Part shown: in pieces, positions 53,726-62,261 of the stretch | Numbering within the stretch: position 1 is the stretch's first letter | Layout: every line of letters starts with the position of its first letter | DNA from: Polaribacter sp. Hel1_85 | GTDB lineage: Bacteria > Bacteroidota > Bacteroidia > Flavobacteriales > Flavobacteriaceae | Direction of reading: 5' to 3' | Length of the DNA: 64,000 nucleotides | Assembly (NCBI RefSeq): GCF_000766795.1 | Contig: NZ_JPDS01000001.1 | Coordinates: forward strand, 1,183,001 to 1,247,000 | Translations under genes and position numbers: made by a program | The notes under the pieces: generated by a model | Told to the model about the DNA's origin: nothing | The model's database searches: none | Seen by the model: the letters and a program-made list of their open reading frames with translations, nothing else

Positions 53726-55090
53726 TTATTGAATTATAATCTGACTATAATCTCCATTAACTTTAATAATGTTGTTTTCACTATTATTTTTGTTCAAAAA
53801 AGCAGCGCGTTTATTGTCTAGTTTTACACTGTTTACTTTGTATTTAAATGCACTATTTGTGTTTCCTAAAATTAATTTAGCATCAGAATGACTAAGATTT
53901 AAAATAAACTCTCCAAATCTTGGGTTAAATTTTTCGACTGTTAATTCTCCAAATTTATTAGACAAATTTACATTTTCATTTATCAATGCAATTTTTACTC
54001 CAGAAGAATTATTCGACATTTTTGTATTTGTAACTGATGCAATTTTTGCATCAGTTACATTATTTAAAAATAAAGTACATCCATTTAAATCTGCAATAGA
54101 AACTTTAGAATAATCTATTGTTAGTTTTCCTCCGTTTAAAAAACCTGCATTAAAACCACCATATTTTACATTACCAGAAGCAACTGTATTGGGTAATTTT
54201 ACTTTACAATGACGTGTATTTAAATTAAAAGTAGCTTTTTTAGGTACTTTAATTTCTAATCTTTTTTTAATCTTAATTTTCTTTCCATTTATGGTAATAT
54301 CATCAGAATCTGAATGAAAATTTAACTTCATTTCCATAATTTTTTCTTTTGCCTTAGCCAATTCTTTTCTTATTTTTTCTTTATCTATTTTTTTATATTG
54401 AATTCTTGCTTTTTCTAAACCTTCTTTCATTTTTAATTTAGATTTTACAAGTTTCTCTTTCATTTTTTGCTTATCAAAAGACAATTTTTCTTTTAATTCT
54501 CTGTACTTTTTAGTTTTCTTAAAAGCGTCCCACTCTTTTTTAGATTTAATTCTAATTTTGTCCTCACCATCATTCCATTCAAAAGAATAGTCTCCATCTT
54601 TTTTCATCTCTTCTTCAATATTGTCTAAATTAAAATCGAAGTCAAAATCAAAGTCAAAATCCATATCAAAATCAAAATTCATTTCAGGAATAATAATAGA
54701 ATCAAAATCTGGCATTTGAATATCTGGAAAATTAAAATCGATATTATCATGAATGATAAAATTATTTCTAGAACCTAAAAAACTATTTCCTTGAGAATTA
54801 ATTTTTACTTTACTCTTATTACCCAAAGCTTCAAAATTCCAGTTTTTAAAGTACTTTTCTGCTTCTTTTTTAGACAATCCTTCTATTTCTATAAATGCCT
54901 CAACTTGCACTTCATTTTTATTCCAAGTTGTTACATTAATTTCTGTATTAGAAGCATTAATAGCGACTTCTACATCTTTATTCACCTTAAAATTTTCGGT
55001 AAATTTCTCATCAAACTTTTGCGCAAATACTGTTCCTAAAAAACAGATTGCAATTAAAGTTACTATTGGTTTATATAATTTGTGTTTCAT
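53726..55090 (-). CDS. Secreted DUF4097-like protein with Asp-Phe repeat
   Basis: 454 residues, signal peptide (IAICFLGTVFA|Q). N-terminal beta segment (FKVNKDVEVAINASNTEINV) is typical of DUF4097-type putative adhesins. Residues ~138-155 contain MNFDFDMDFDFDFDFDFN, an alternating Asp-Phe run encoded by a TCAAAA-type microsatellite. A Lys-rich coiled coil (~190-270) follows, then a right-handed beta-helix-like C-terminus (GGKLTIDYSKVSIADLNG). It overlaps the anti-sigma gene by 20 bases, so it is in its operon. It could be a surface or envelope stress effector. Confidence 0.7.
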   Translation of the reverse strand: MKHKLYKPIVTLIAICFLGTVFAQKFDEKFTENFKVNKDVEVAINASNTEINVTTWNKNEVQVEAFIEIEGLSKKEAEKYFKNWNFEALGNKSKVKINSQGNSFLGSRNNFIIHDNIDFNFPDIQMPDFDSIIIPEMNFDFDMDFDFDFDFDFNLDNIEEEMKKDGDYSFEWNDGEDKIRIKSKKEWDAFKKTKKYRELKEKLSFDKQKMKEKLVKSKLKMKEGLEKARIQYKKIDKEKIRKELAKAKEKIMEMKLNFHSDSDDITINGKKIKIKKRLEIKVPKKATFNLNTRHCKVKLPNTVASGNVKYGGFNAGFLNGGKLTIDYSKVSIADLNGCTLFLNNVTDAKIASVTNTKMSNNSSGVKIALINENVNLSNKFGELTVEKFNPRFGEFILNLSHSDAKLILGNTNSAFKYKVNSVKLDNKRAAFLNKNNSENNIIKVNGDYSQIIIQ

Positions 55091-55643
55091 TTTGTTTTGT
55101 GTTTAAATTTTTAAGTTGTTTTAATTGCTTTTTCAAGCGTTTTAACAGTTGTAAGCGTAATTGTAAATTACTAATCAATGCATCTATTGTTGAATCATTA
55201 ACTCCTTTTGTATTGAGCTCTAGCGTTAATGATTTGTATTCTTTTGTGAGTTCTGCTATTTTAATTAAATAACCATCTACGATTTCCTTATTGTCATCAG
55301 TCATTTCTAATTGACTGATTTCCATATTAATACTATTTTTATAATAATTTTCTATGGTTTGAAATTCTGGCGAAATACTTCCTAAACTTATTTCCTTTAA
55401 TGTTGGATTACTTTCTATTTCAATAGGATTCTCTATATTTTTTGAAGGATAAAATTGAATTGCCAAACTAATTAATAGCACAACTGAAGCTGCCATAGAC
55501 AACCATTTAAAATTTCTCTTTTTTGGTTTTTGCTGATGTATTTCTTGTTGCAATAAATCTTCAAATTTTGTTGAATGATTTGCAGACATCTCTACATTTT
55601 CTTCCTTAAAATCTTTTAATAAATCTCTAATATCTTGCTGCAT
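55071..55643 (-). CDS. Putative anti-sigma factor, single-pass
   Basis: 190 residues. Cytoplasmic N-terminus (MQQDIRDLLKDFKEENVEMSA), one helix (WLSMAASVVLLISLAIQFY, ~45-63), then a periplasmic helical part. Overlaps the sigma gene by 17 bases and the downstream secreted gene by 20, the tight coupling expected for an anti-sigma factor. Confidence 0.75.
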   Translation of the reverse strand: MQQDIRDLLKDFKEENVEMSANHSTKFEDLLQQEIHQQKPKKRNFKWLSMAASVVLLISLAIQFYPSKNIENPIEIESNPTLKEISLGSISPEFQTIENYYKNSINMEISQLEMTDDNKEIVDGYLIKIAELTKEYKSLTLELNTKGVNDSTIDALISNLQLRLQLLKRLKKQLKQLKNLNTKQNETQII

Positions 55644-56184
55644 AACTCGTGTTTATTAACTGTTCTTTCAATAATTTTTTCCCTCTTAATAAATGTGTTC
55701 TAGAAGTGTTTTCTGTAATTTGTAAAACCTCTGCAATTTCCTGATGATCAAATCCTTCTAACAAATACAAGGTTAAAACCAGTCTGTATTTATCTTTTAA
55801 ATTGTTAATTACTTCGACAATTCCATCTACAGAAATACTTGATTCAACCTTCCAATCATCTTCTTCTTGTTTTGCAATTACTTCCTCATTTATAGAAACT
55901 AATTCTAGCTTATTTTTCTTTAATTGATCTATACTTTGGTTGATAACAATTCTTTTTAACCAAGCTCCAAAAGCAACTTCATTTTTATATTTTTCAATAT
56001 TTTTAAACGCTTTTATAAACGCATCTTGCATTACATCTTCTGCAACAAATCTGTCTTTTACATATCTAAAAGCCACTAAAAACATTGCCTTACAATACAA
56101 ATTATACAACTGCATTTGCGCTTTGCTACAGTTATTTTTGCATTGATCAATGATAGGTTGATGTAATTGTTTGGTTGATTTCAT
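55627..56184 (-). CDS. ECF-type RNA polymerase sigma factor
   Basis: 185 residues. Region 2: LYNLYCKAMFLVAFRYVKDR, AEDVMQDAFIKAFKNIEKY, WLKRIVINQSID; region 4: DKYRLVLTLYLLEGFDHQEI with helix-turn-helix ENTSRTHLLRGKK. Second ECF sigma factor in this window. It leads a four-gene operon with an anti-sigma factor and two secreted proteins. Confidence 0.93.
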   Translation of the reverse strand: MKSTKQLHQPIIDQCKNNCSKAQMQLYNLYCKAMFLVAFRYVKDRFVAEDVMQDAFIKAFKNIEKYKNEVAFGAWLKRIVINQSIDQLKKNKLELVSINEEVIAKQEEDDWKVESSISVDGIVEVINNLKDKYRLVLTLYLLEGFDHQEIAEVLQITENTSRTHLLRGKKLLKEQLINTSYAARY

Positions 56185-56412
56185 TGAAACTTTCTTGCAC
56201 TAAAGACGACACATTTTTAGTTATGTTGCAAAATCTAAAAATATTTATCTTTTAAATTTACATATTAACTTTTAAAATGTATAAAAACAACCATAATAAA
56301 TACCTATCTATTTAACACTAAATATAGTGTTCATAAGTTTCTTAACAAGTTATTTTAAACCATAAAAGATGAATGAAAATCATTTTTAAATTTGAATAGA
56401 ATTTGGTTTTAA

Positions 56413-56430
56413 TAACAATTCTAATTGTTA
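56413..56430. promoter_or_regulatory. Perfect inverted repeat upstream of the riboswitch
   Basis: TAACAATTCTAATTGTTA: two 8-base arms with a 2-base centre, starting just before the aptamer. A protein operator or a leader hairpin; not a canonical NrdR box. The 228 bases before it (56185-56412) are AT-rich with no gene. Confidence 0.5.
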
Positions 56431-56436
56431 TAATTA

Positions 56437-56649
56437 AAAGGGAAATAGGTGTAACTCCTGTACTGTTCCCGCAGCTGTAAGCTCTACTAAAGGTTTTTAC
56501 ATACTTTGTCACTGTTTTTAATTTAAAAACGGGAAGACGTAAAAACTAGAGTAAGTCAGAAGACCTGCCAATTTTAAACTCGTCAAACTTTCGGGATAAA
56601 AGTTATTGGCACGATGTATCTGCCTTATTAGGTTGTCGTACCTTTTTTT
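56437..56649 (+). ncRNA. Cobalamin (B12) riboswitch with terminator
   Basis: Conserved elements in order: AAAAGGGAAATAGGTGTAAC and TCCTGTACTGTTCCCGCAGC (56437 on), CTGTAAGC, GTCACTG (56509-56515), ACGGGAAGACG, then GTCAGAAGACCTGCC (B12 box, 56555-56569). This is the AdoCbl-type aptamer layout. Downstream, TGCCAAT (56566-56572) can pair with ATTGGCA (56605-56611), which overlaps the 5' arm of the terminator GGCACGAT/GTCGTACC (56608-56642) followed by seven T. The B12 box in the bound aptamer removes the antiterminator strand, so binding should favour termination. Controls nrdG-nrdD. Confidence 0.92.
56608..56649 (+). terminator. Riboswitch-controlled intrinsic terminator
   Basis: GGCACGAT (56608-56615) with GTCGTACC (56635-56642), one mismatch and one G-U pair, then a run of T (56643-56649). 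Mutually exclusive with the antiterminator 56566-56572/56605-56611. Confidence 0.8.
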
Positions 56650-56666
56650 GACACTTTATAAATCTT

Positions 56667-56686
56667 CAACAAGCAAAGTCTTGTTG
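56667..56686 (+). promoter_or_regulatory. Hairpin between riboswitch and nrdG
   Basis: CAACAAG (56667-56673) with CTTGTTG (56680-56686), 6-base loop. It ends about 20 bases before the nrdG ATG, so it could influence ribosome access. Confidence 0.45.
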
Positions 56687-56705
56687 GATATAAATTGGGT
56701 TAATA

Positions 56706-57158
56706 ATGAATTATTATAATATTCAAGTGGCTTTGCAAGAAGTTCCTGGTGAAATTAGTATTTGTTTTAGTATTTGTGGCTGTCAAATTCGGTGTAAAGG
56801 ATGTCATTCGCCTTTTCTTTGGAAAGAAGAAAACGGTCTAGAATTATCTAAAAAAATATATACAGAAATCTTAAATAATTACAAAGGTTTTGCAACTTGT
56901 ATATTATTTATGGGAGGTGAATGGCATCAAAAAAAAATAATTGAATATCTTAAATACGCTCAAAAAGAAGGCTACAAAACCTGTCTTTATTCTGGCGAAA
57001 AAAGGATTAGTAAAAACCTTTTGCAACATTTAACTTGGGTTAAAACAGGAAAATGGATTGCAGAAAAAGGAGGCTTAGAAAACCCTAAAACAAATCAACA
57101 ATTTATAGAAGTACAAACAAATAATATATTAAATCATTTATTCTTAAAAAACTATTAA
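56706..57158 (+). CDS. nrdG: Anaerobic ribonucleotide reductase activating protein
   Basis: 150 residues, a radical-SAM enzyme that makes the glycyl radical on NrdD. Cluster motif CxxxCxxC is Cys26, Cys30 and Cys33 in CGCQIRCKGCHSP; the SAM-binding FMGGEW follows. Slightly short but complete. The nrdD ATG follows 3 bases after the stop. Order nrdG-nrdD is the reverse of E. coli. Controlled by the cobalamin riboswitch ahead. Confidence 0.93.
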   Translation: MNYYNIQVALQEVPGEISICFSICGCQIRCKGCHSPFLWKEENGLELSKKIYTEILNNYKGFATCILFMGGEWHQKKIIEYLKYAQKEGYKTCLYSGEKRISKNLLQHLTWVKTGKWIAEKGGLENPKTNQQFIEVQTNNILNHLFLKNY

Positions 57159-57161
57159 GCT

Positions 57162-58952
57162 ATGATTAGGTTAACACAAAAACAGGTAAATCAAAAAATT
57201 AATTTTATCAGCAATTACATCAATGCAAATAATGCTGCAGATGGTTCTAAAATAGATGCTAATGCCAATGTTTCCTCTAAAAACATTGCAACTATGGAAG
57301 CTGAGTTAAACAAAGACATCAATGTTCAGGTAAATAGGCAGTTGGTAAAAAATAAAATTGAACAATTATTCGATAAAGAATTAGCCAACGAGTATGTAAG
57401 ACAAATAGAAGCCCACGAAATTTATGTGCATGATGAAACCTCTTTAAAACCATATTGCACCTCTATAAGCATGTATCCTTTTTTATTTGATGGATTAACC
57501 AAACTTGGTGGAGAAAGTAAAGCGCCACAACATTTAGAGAGTTATTGTGGTGAGTTTGTAAATCTTGTTTTTGCTGTAAGTTCTCAATTTGCGGGCGCTT
57601 TAGCAACTGTAGAATTTTTATTGTACTTCGATTATTTTGCAAGAAAAGATTTTGGCAATGATTACCTAAACACGAATACAAAAACGGTATCAAATCACTT
57701 ACAACACGCTGTTTATGCCATAAATCAACCAGCTGCTGCAAGAGGTTATCAATCTGTATTTTGGAATATTTCTTTGTACGATGAAAAATATTTTGATAGT
57801 TTGTTTGGAGAATTTGTATTCCCAGATATGACAAAACCTGAATGGGAAAGCCTTAAAAACTTACAACAATTCTTTATGAAATGGTTTAATAAAGAAAGAG
57901 AAAAAGCCGTTTTAACCTTCCCTGTTGTTACCGCAGCAATGTTAGTAAAAGAAGGAAGACCTGTAGATACAGAATTTGCAAATATGTGTGCGACAGAATT
58001 AAGCGAAGGAAATTCGTTCTTTATATATCAATCTGAAAGTGCAGATAGTTTGGCGTCTTGTTGTAGATTAAGAAACGAAATTAGCGACAATACGTTTAGT
58101 TATTCTCTTGGTGCAGGAGGTGTTTCTACAGGTTCTATTAATGTAATTACGTTAAACATGAATCGCTTAATTCAGCAAGGAAAAGACCTTAAAACTGAAA
58201 TACATAAAATTCAAAAATATCAAATTGCATACAGAAAATTAATTGAAGAATATAAAAATGCAGGAATGCTACCTGTATATGATGCTGGTTTTATATCGCT
58301 TGATAAACAATTTTTAACTATCGGAATTAATGGAATGGTAGAAGCGGCAGAAAGCCAAGGAATCAAAGCAGAAAACACAAACACTTATAAAGATTTTGTA
58401 GCAAAACAGTTAAAAGTAATTTATGACGCTAATAAAGAAGCTAAAAAGAAACATGGATATATGTTTAACACAGAATTTGTTCCTGCTGAAAATTTAGGTG
58501 TAAAAAATGCTAAATGGGACAAAGAAGATGGTTTATTTGTACCTAGAGATTGTTACAATTCTTATTTTTATCCTGTAGAAAACACTTCTATAAATTCTTT
58601 GGATAAAATAATGCTACATGGTACTGATATTATTAAATATTTAGATGGAGGATCTGCACTTCATTTAAATTTAGAAGAAGCTCCTAACAAAGACGGTTTT
58701 TTAAAACTAATTAATGCTACAGCTTTAGCTGGTTGTAATTACTTTTGCTTTAATGTGAAAATTACCATCTGCAATGAATGTGAACATATTGAAAAGAAAA
58801 CGCTTCAAAAATGTTGTAAATGTAATTCTGAAAACATAGATTATGGAACTCGAGTAATCGGATATTTAAAGCGTGTTTCTAACTTTAGTTCAGAACGACA
58901 AAAAGAACACGATTTAAGATTTTATCATTTAGAAAAATCAAAAGCATCATAA
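57162..58952 (+). CDS. nrdD: Anaerobic (class III) ribonucleoside-triphosphate reductase
   Basis: 596 residues, reducing ribonucleotides to deoxyribonucleotides with an oxygen-sensitive glycyl radical. Barrel motifs LASCCRLRNEIS and LGAGGVSTGSINVITLNMNR, zinc Cys pairs CNEC and CCKC near 535-552, and glycyl-radical site RVIGYLKRVS (Gly567). No N-terminal ATP-cone, so dATP control is absent or different, and the protein is shorter than E. coli NrdD. Confidence 0.95.
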   Translation: MIRLTQKQVNQKINFISNYINANNAADGSKIDANANVSSKNIATMEAELNKDINVQVNRQLVKNKIEQLFDKELANEYVRQIEAHEIYVHDETSLKPYCTSISMYPFLFDGLTKLGGESKAPQHLESYCGEFVNLVFAVSSQFAGALATVEFLLYFDYFARKDFGNDYLNTNTKTVSNHLQHAVYAINQPAAARGYQSVFWNISLYDEKYFDSLFGEFVFPDMTKPEWESLKNLQQFFMKWFNKEREKAVLTFPVVTAAMLVKEGRPVDTEFANMCATELSEGNSFFIYQSESADSLASCCRLRNEISDNTFSYSLGAGGVSTGSINVITLNMNRLIQQGKDLKTEIHKIQKYQIAYRKLIEEYKNAGMLPVYDAGFISLDKQFLTIGINGMVEAAESQGIKAENTNTYKDFVAKQLKVIYDANKEAKKKHGYMFNTEFVPAENLGVKNAKWDKEDGLFVPRDCYNSYFYPVENTSINSLDKIMLHGTDIIKYLDGGSALHLNLEEAPNKDGFLKLINATALAGCNYFCFNVKITICNECEHIEKKTLQKCCKCNSENIDYGTRVIGYLKRVSNFSSERQKEHDLRFYHLEKSKAS

Positions 58953-59025
58953 GATAAAATAACGGAATAAGTTTCTTAATCTCTAGATGCTTATTCCTTA
59001 ACTTTTAAAAAAAGGCATCACATTT

Positions 59026-59673
59026 ATGTTTAAATTTACAAAAAGCAATGTTAAACTAATGAAAAGGAAAATTATAAGCATCTTAAAACAAAAAGAAAAT
59101 ATTTATATTTTTTTCTTGTTTTTATTGTTCTTTCCTTTAAAAACCCAACTTCAAAATGTAATAATATTACTTTTTGACATTACATTTCGGAACGGAGTAA
59201 CTACTGAAGTTTTTACATATAATTATACAGGAACAATTGTAGGATGCGAAAAAGTTACTCAAATGTTACAATTAAAACCCAATATGAATTGGTTCCAAAA
59301 ACACGGGGTTTATTTTATTAAATTCTTGCCTTCTTTATTTGCTTTTATATTTCTTTTTAAAAGATGGAAAAAAGATAAAACCTTTAAATTATTCGATTGG
59401 TTTTTAATTATTATATGTTGTTTTAGCATTCTTTCATCTATAAATGATGCTTATTTTTTAGTTCTTCAAGGAGAAGATTATAATTTATCAAGAGTTTTAA
59501 GATTACTACCAACTATAATTATTTACTTATCAATAGGTATTTTTATTTTTTTAAAGGTATTTACTTTGAAAGAAAGATTACAAACCTTAATTTTTGGTGT
59601 TTTAGGTTTCTATGGAAGCTTTTATCTATGGATGCAATATTTTGGACCTATAATTCTTCCTATTGCTTCATAA
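59026..59673 (+). CDS. Polytopic membrane protein of unknown function
   Basis: 215 residues; about five helices (IYIFFLFLLFFPL; FLPSLFAFIFLF; WFLIIICCFSILSS; LPTIIIYLSIGIFIFL; LIFGVLGFYGSFYLW). Basic N-terminus MFKFTKSNVKLMKRK; an internal Met12 is an alternative start. Between nrdD and meaB, no motif recognised. Confidence 0.55.
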   Translation: MFKFTKSNVKLMKRKIISILKQKENIYIFFLFLLFFPLKTQLQNVIILLFDITFRNGVTTEVFTYNYTGTIVGCEKVTQMLQLKPNMNWFQKHGVYFIKFLPSLFAFIFLFKRWKKDKTFKLFDWFLIIICCFSILSSINDAYFLVLQGEDYNLSRVLRLLPTIIIYLSIGIFIFLKVFTLKERLQTLIFGVLGFYGSFYLWMQYFGPIILPIAS

Positions 59674-59707
59674 ATAGTTTATTTTTACTTTAAAGTTAAC
59701 TTTTAAA

Positions 59708-60775
59708 ATGAACAAAAAACAATCTGCATTACATGAAAAAGATGGAGTTTCTCAACCAGAAACTACTAGTAAATCTTCTGCAGAAAAAATAAAACTAAAT
59801 AGAGCCAAACAAAACTCTGTAGATACTTTTGTAACTAAAATACTAGAAGGAAATATAACTTTTTTAAGTCGTGCAATTACTTTGGTAGAAAGTACAAATG
59901 CAAAACATCTACAAAAAGCAAACGAAATTTTAGAACGCTGTTTACCTTATGCAAATAACTCAGTAAGAATTGGTGTTACAGGTGTACCAGGTGTTGGAAA
60001 AAGTACTTTTATTGAGGTTTATGGTAAACACTTAACATCTCAAAACAAAAAAGTTGCAGTGTTAGCTGTAGACCCAAGTAGTTCTGTAAATAAAGGTTCT
60101 ATTTTAGGTGATAAAACTAGAATGGAACAACTAGTTACAGATAAAAATGCTTTTATAAGACCTTCTCCTTCTGGAACTTCATTAGGTGGCGTTGCTCAAA
60201 AAACAAGAGAATCTATTATTTTGTGTGAAGCTGCTGGTTTTGATACTATTTTAATTGAAACTGTGGGTGTTGGTCAATCTGAAACTGTAGTGCATTCTAT
60301 GGTAGATTTCTTTTTGTTACTAAAATTAGCTGGTGCTGGAGATGAGTTACAAGGAATTAAACGTGGAATTATAGAAATGGCTGATGCAATTGTTATAAAT
60401 AAAGCTGATGGTGACAATGAAAAAAACGCGAAAATTGCTAAAGTAGAATTTAATAGAGCCTTACATTTATATCCAATAAAAGAAAGTAAATGGCAACCAA
60501 AAGTATTAACAGCAAGTGCTTTACAAAATTTAGGGATTTCAAAAATTAGCAATATGATTGATGATTATATTTCTTTAACTAAAGAGAATAATTATTTCAA
60601 CATTAAAAGAAATGAGCAAAATAAATACTGGTTACTTGCTACTATTGAACAACAATTGAAAGATAATTTTTATCAAAATCCAAAAATTAAAAAAGCCCTT
60701 TCAGAAGAAATTAATAATTTAGAAAACGGAAAAACAACTCCTTTTAATGCCGCTAAAAAACTTTTAAACTTATAA
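59708..60775 (+). CDS. meaB: Methylmalonyl-CoA mutase-associated GTPase MeaB
   Basis: 355 residues of the SIMIBI GTPase family. P-loop GVPGVGKST, DPSSSVNKGSILGDKTRM (the MeaB switch segment), ETVGVGQSE and NKAD. MeaB guards B12-dependent methylmalonyl-CoA mutase and gates cobalamin loading. The mutase genes themselves are not in the window. Its place next to a B12 riboswitch-controlled operon suggests a B12-related locus. The nucleotidase gene starts 3 bases after it. Confidence 0.93.
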   Translation: MNKKQSALHEKDGVSQPETTSKSSAEKIKLNRAKQNSVDTFVTKILEGNITFLSRAITLVESTNAKHLQKANEILERCLPYANNSVRIGVTGVPGVGKSTFIEVYGKHLTSQNKKVAVLAVDPSSSVNKGSILGDKTRMEQLVTDKNAFIRPSPSGTSLGGVAQKTRESIILCEAAGFDTILIETVGVGQSETVVHSMVDFFLLLKLAGAGDELQGIKRGIIEMADAIVINKADGDNEKNAKIAKVEFNRALHLYPIKESKWQPKVLTASALQNLGISKISNMIDDYISLTKENNYFNIKRNEQNKYWLLATIEQQLKDNFYQNPKIKKALSEEINNLENGKTTPFNAAKKLLNL

Positions 60776-60778
60776 AAA

Positions 60779-62209
60779 ATGAAATCATTTATTAAAATAC
60801 TTGTACTTTGTTTGTTCTTTTTAACTGCTTGTTCTAAAGAAACTAATTCAATTATAATAGATCCTGTAGAAAAAAATCTAACCATTTTTATAACAAATGA
60901 TATTCATGGAAGTATAGACAATTTTGCAAAAGTGAAATACTTAGTCGATGAAGAAAAAAAGAAAACAAATGTTTTATTAACCAATGCTGGAGATATTTTT
61001 TCTGGCAATCCAATTGTAGATAATTATCCAGAAAAAGGTTTTCCAATTATTGATTTAATGAATCGTGTAGGATATGATATTTCAGTTATTGGTAATCATG
61101 AATTTGATTATGGAGAAACAAATTTAAAAGACAGAATGCAACAAGCTAATTTTAAATGGGTTTGTGCAAATGTAGAAACTAGCGCTTCTGTAATACCTCA
61201 ACCATCAGCTTTTACTAACATCACTATAGATGATATAAAAGTTAGTTTTTTAGGTTTGGTAGAAACAGATGGAAAGGAAAATGATATAATTCCATCAACG
61301 CATCCTTGGCGTGTGAAAAATTTAACTTTTCAAAATCCTGAAGATGTTGTAAACCAATACAAAGACTTAAAAGCTGAAGAAAATGCTGATTTATACATTG
61401 CACTAACTCACATCGGACATTCTAAACAATATTCTTTAGGCGATTTTCAACTCGCAACGCAATTCCCATATTTCGATCTTATAATTGGAGGTCATTCAAA
61501 TGGAAAAATAGATACAGTTGTAAATAAAATCCCTGTTTTTCAAGCTGGAAACAATTTAGATTATATTGGTAAAATTGAACTAACTATAGAAGATAAAAAA
61601 GTAATCAATATTAATTATCAATTAATTAATTTGAATACTGTAACTGAAGAAGATTCAGACATAAAAAAACGTATAAATGATTATAATGATGCTCCTTTTT
61701 TTAAAGAAGTAATTGGTTCTGCTCAAGTAAATCATAATAAAGATCAAGTAGGTAATTTTGCTGCAGATGCTTTACGTTTACAAATGAAAGTTGATGTAGC
61801 ATTTCAAAATAACGGAGGAGTTCGTTCTATTTTAGATGATGGAGATATCACTAAAAAAGAAATTTATCAAATACTGCCATTCAATAACCCAATGATTGTT
61901 TACGAAATGACAGTTGCAGAAATTAAAAACTTTTTAATAGGATCTGGCGCTGGATTTTATTATGCTGGTGTAATTTTCGAAAACAATAACAACAGAATTA
62001 TTGTAAAAGATTTAAATGGAAATACAATTCCTGATAATACCACCTTAACTGTAGGTGTTAATGACTATGTACCTGCTGTCTATGATCTGTTTTTTCCAAC
62101 TCCTAAAAATATTAACCCAGAAACAGATGCAGAAACTGTAATTGATTACTTAAAACACACCAGCTCAGAAATAAATTATAGCGCTAGTAATAATTTTTTT
62201 AGATATTAA
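60779..62209 (+). CDS. 5'-nucleotidase / metallophosphatase, lipoprotein
   Basis: 476 residues; lipobox FLTAC (Cys18). Metallophosphatase domain with FITNDIHGS, GDIFSGNP, GNHEFDYG, THIGHSKQ and GGHSNG, then a 5'-nucleotidase C-terminal domain (NFAADALRLQMKVDVAFQNN, GGVRS, NNPMIVYEM). Periplasmic enzyme releasing nucleosides from nucleotides. It is translationally coupled to meaB by a 3-base gap. Confidence 0.9.
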   Translation: MKSFIKILVLCLFFLTACSKETNSIIIDPVEKNLTIFITNDIHGSIDNFAKVKYLVDEEKKKTNVLLTNAGDIFSGNPIVDNYPEKGFPIIDLMNRVGYDISVIGNHEFDYGETNLKDRMQQANFKWVCANVETSASVIPQPSAFTNITIDDIKVSFLGLVETDGKENDIIPSTHPWRVKNLTFQNPEDVVNQYKDLKAEENADLYIALTHIGHSKQYSLGDFQLATQFPYFDLIIGGHSNGKIDTVVNKIPVFQAGNNLDYIGKIELTIEDKKVININYQLINLNTVTEEDSDIKKRINDYNDAPFFKEVIGSAQVNHNKDQVGNFAADALRLQMKVDVAFQNNGGVRSILDDGDITKKEIYQILPFNNPMIVYEMTVAEIKNFLIGSGAGFYYAGVIFENNNNRIIVKDLNGNTIPDNTTLTVGVNDYVPAVYDLFFPTPKNINPETDAETVIDYLKHTSSEINYSASNNFFRY

Positions 62210-62261
62210 AAAAACTAACTAATGTTATTCTAAACCAAAAATAGAAACTTAAGAAATTTTA

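Noticed and set aside
57463..57834. A 123-codon frame antisense to nrdD
   Set aside because: Shadow of a well-supported gene with Gln/Leu-rich nonsense composition.
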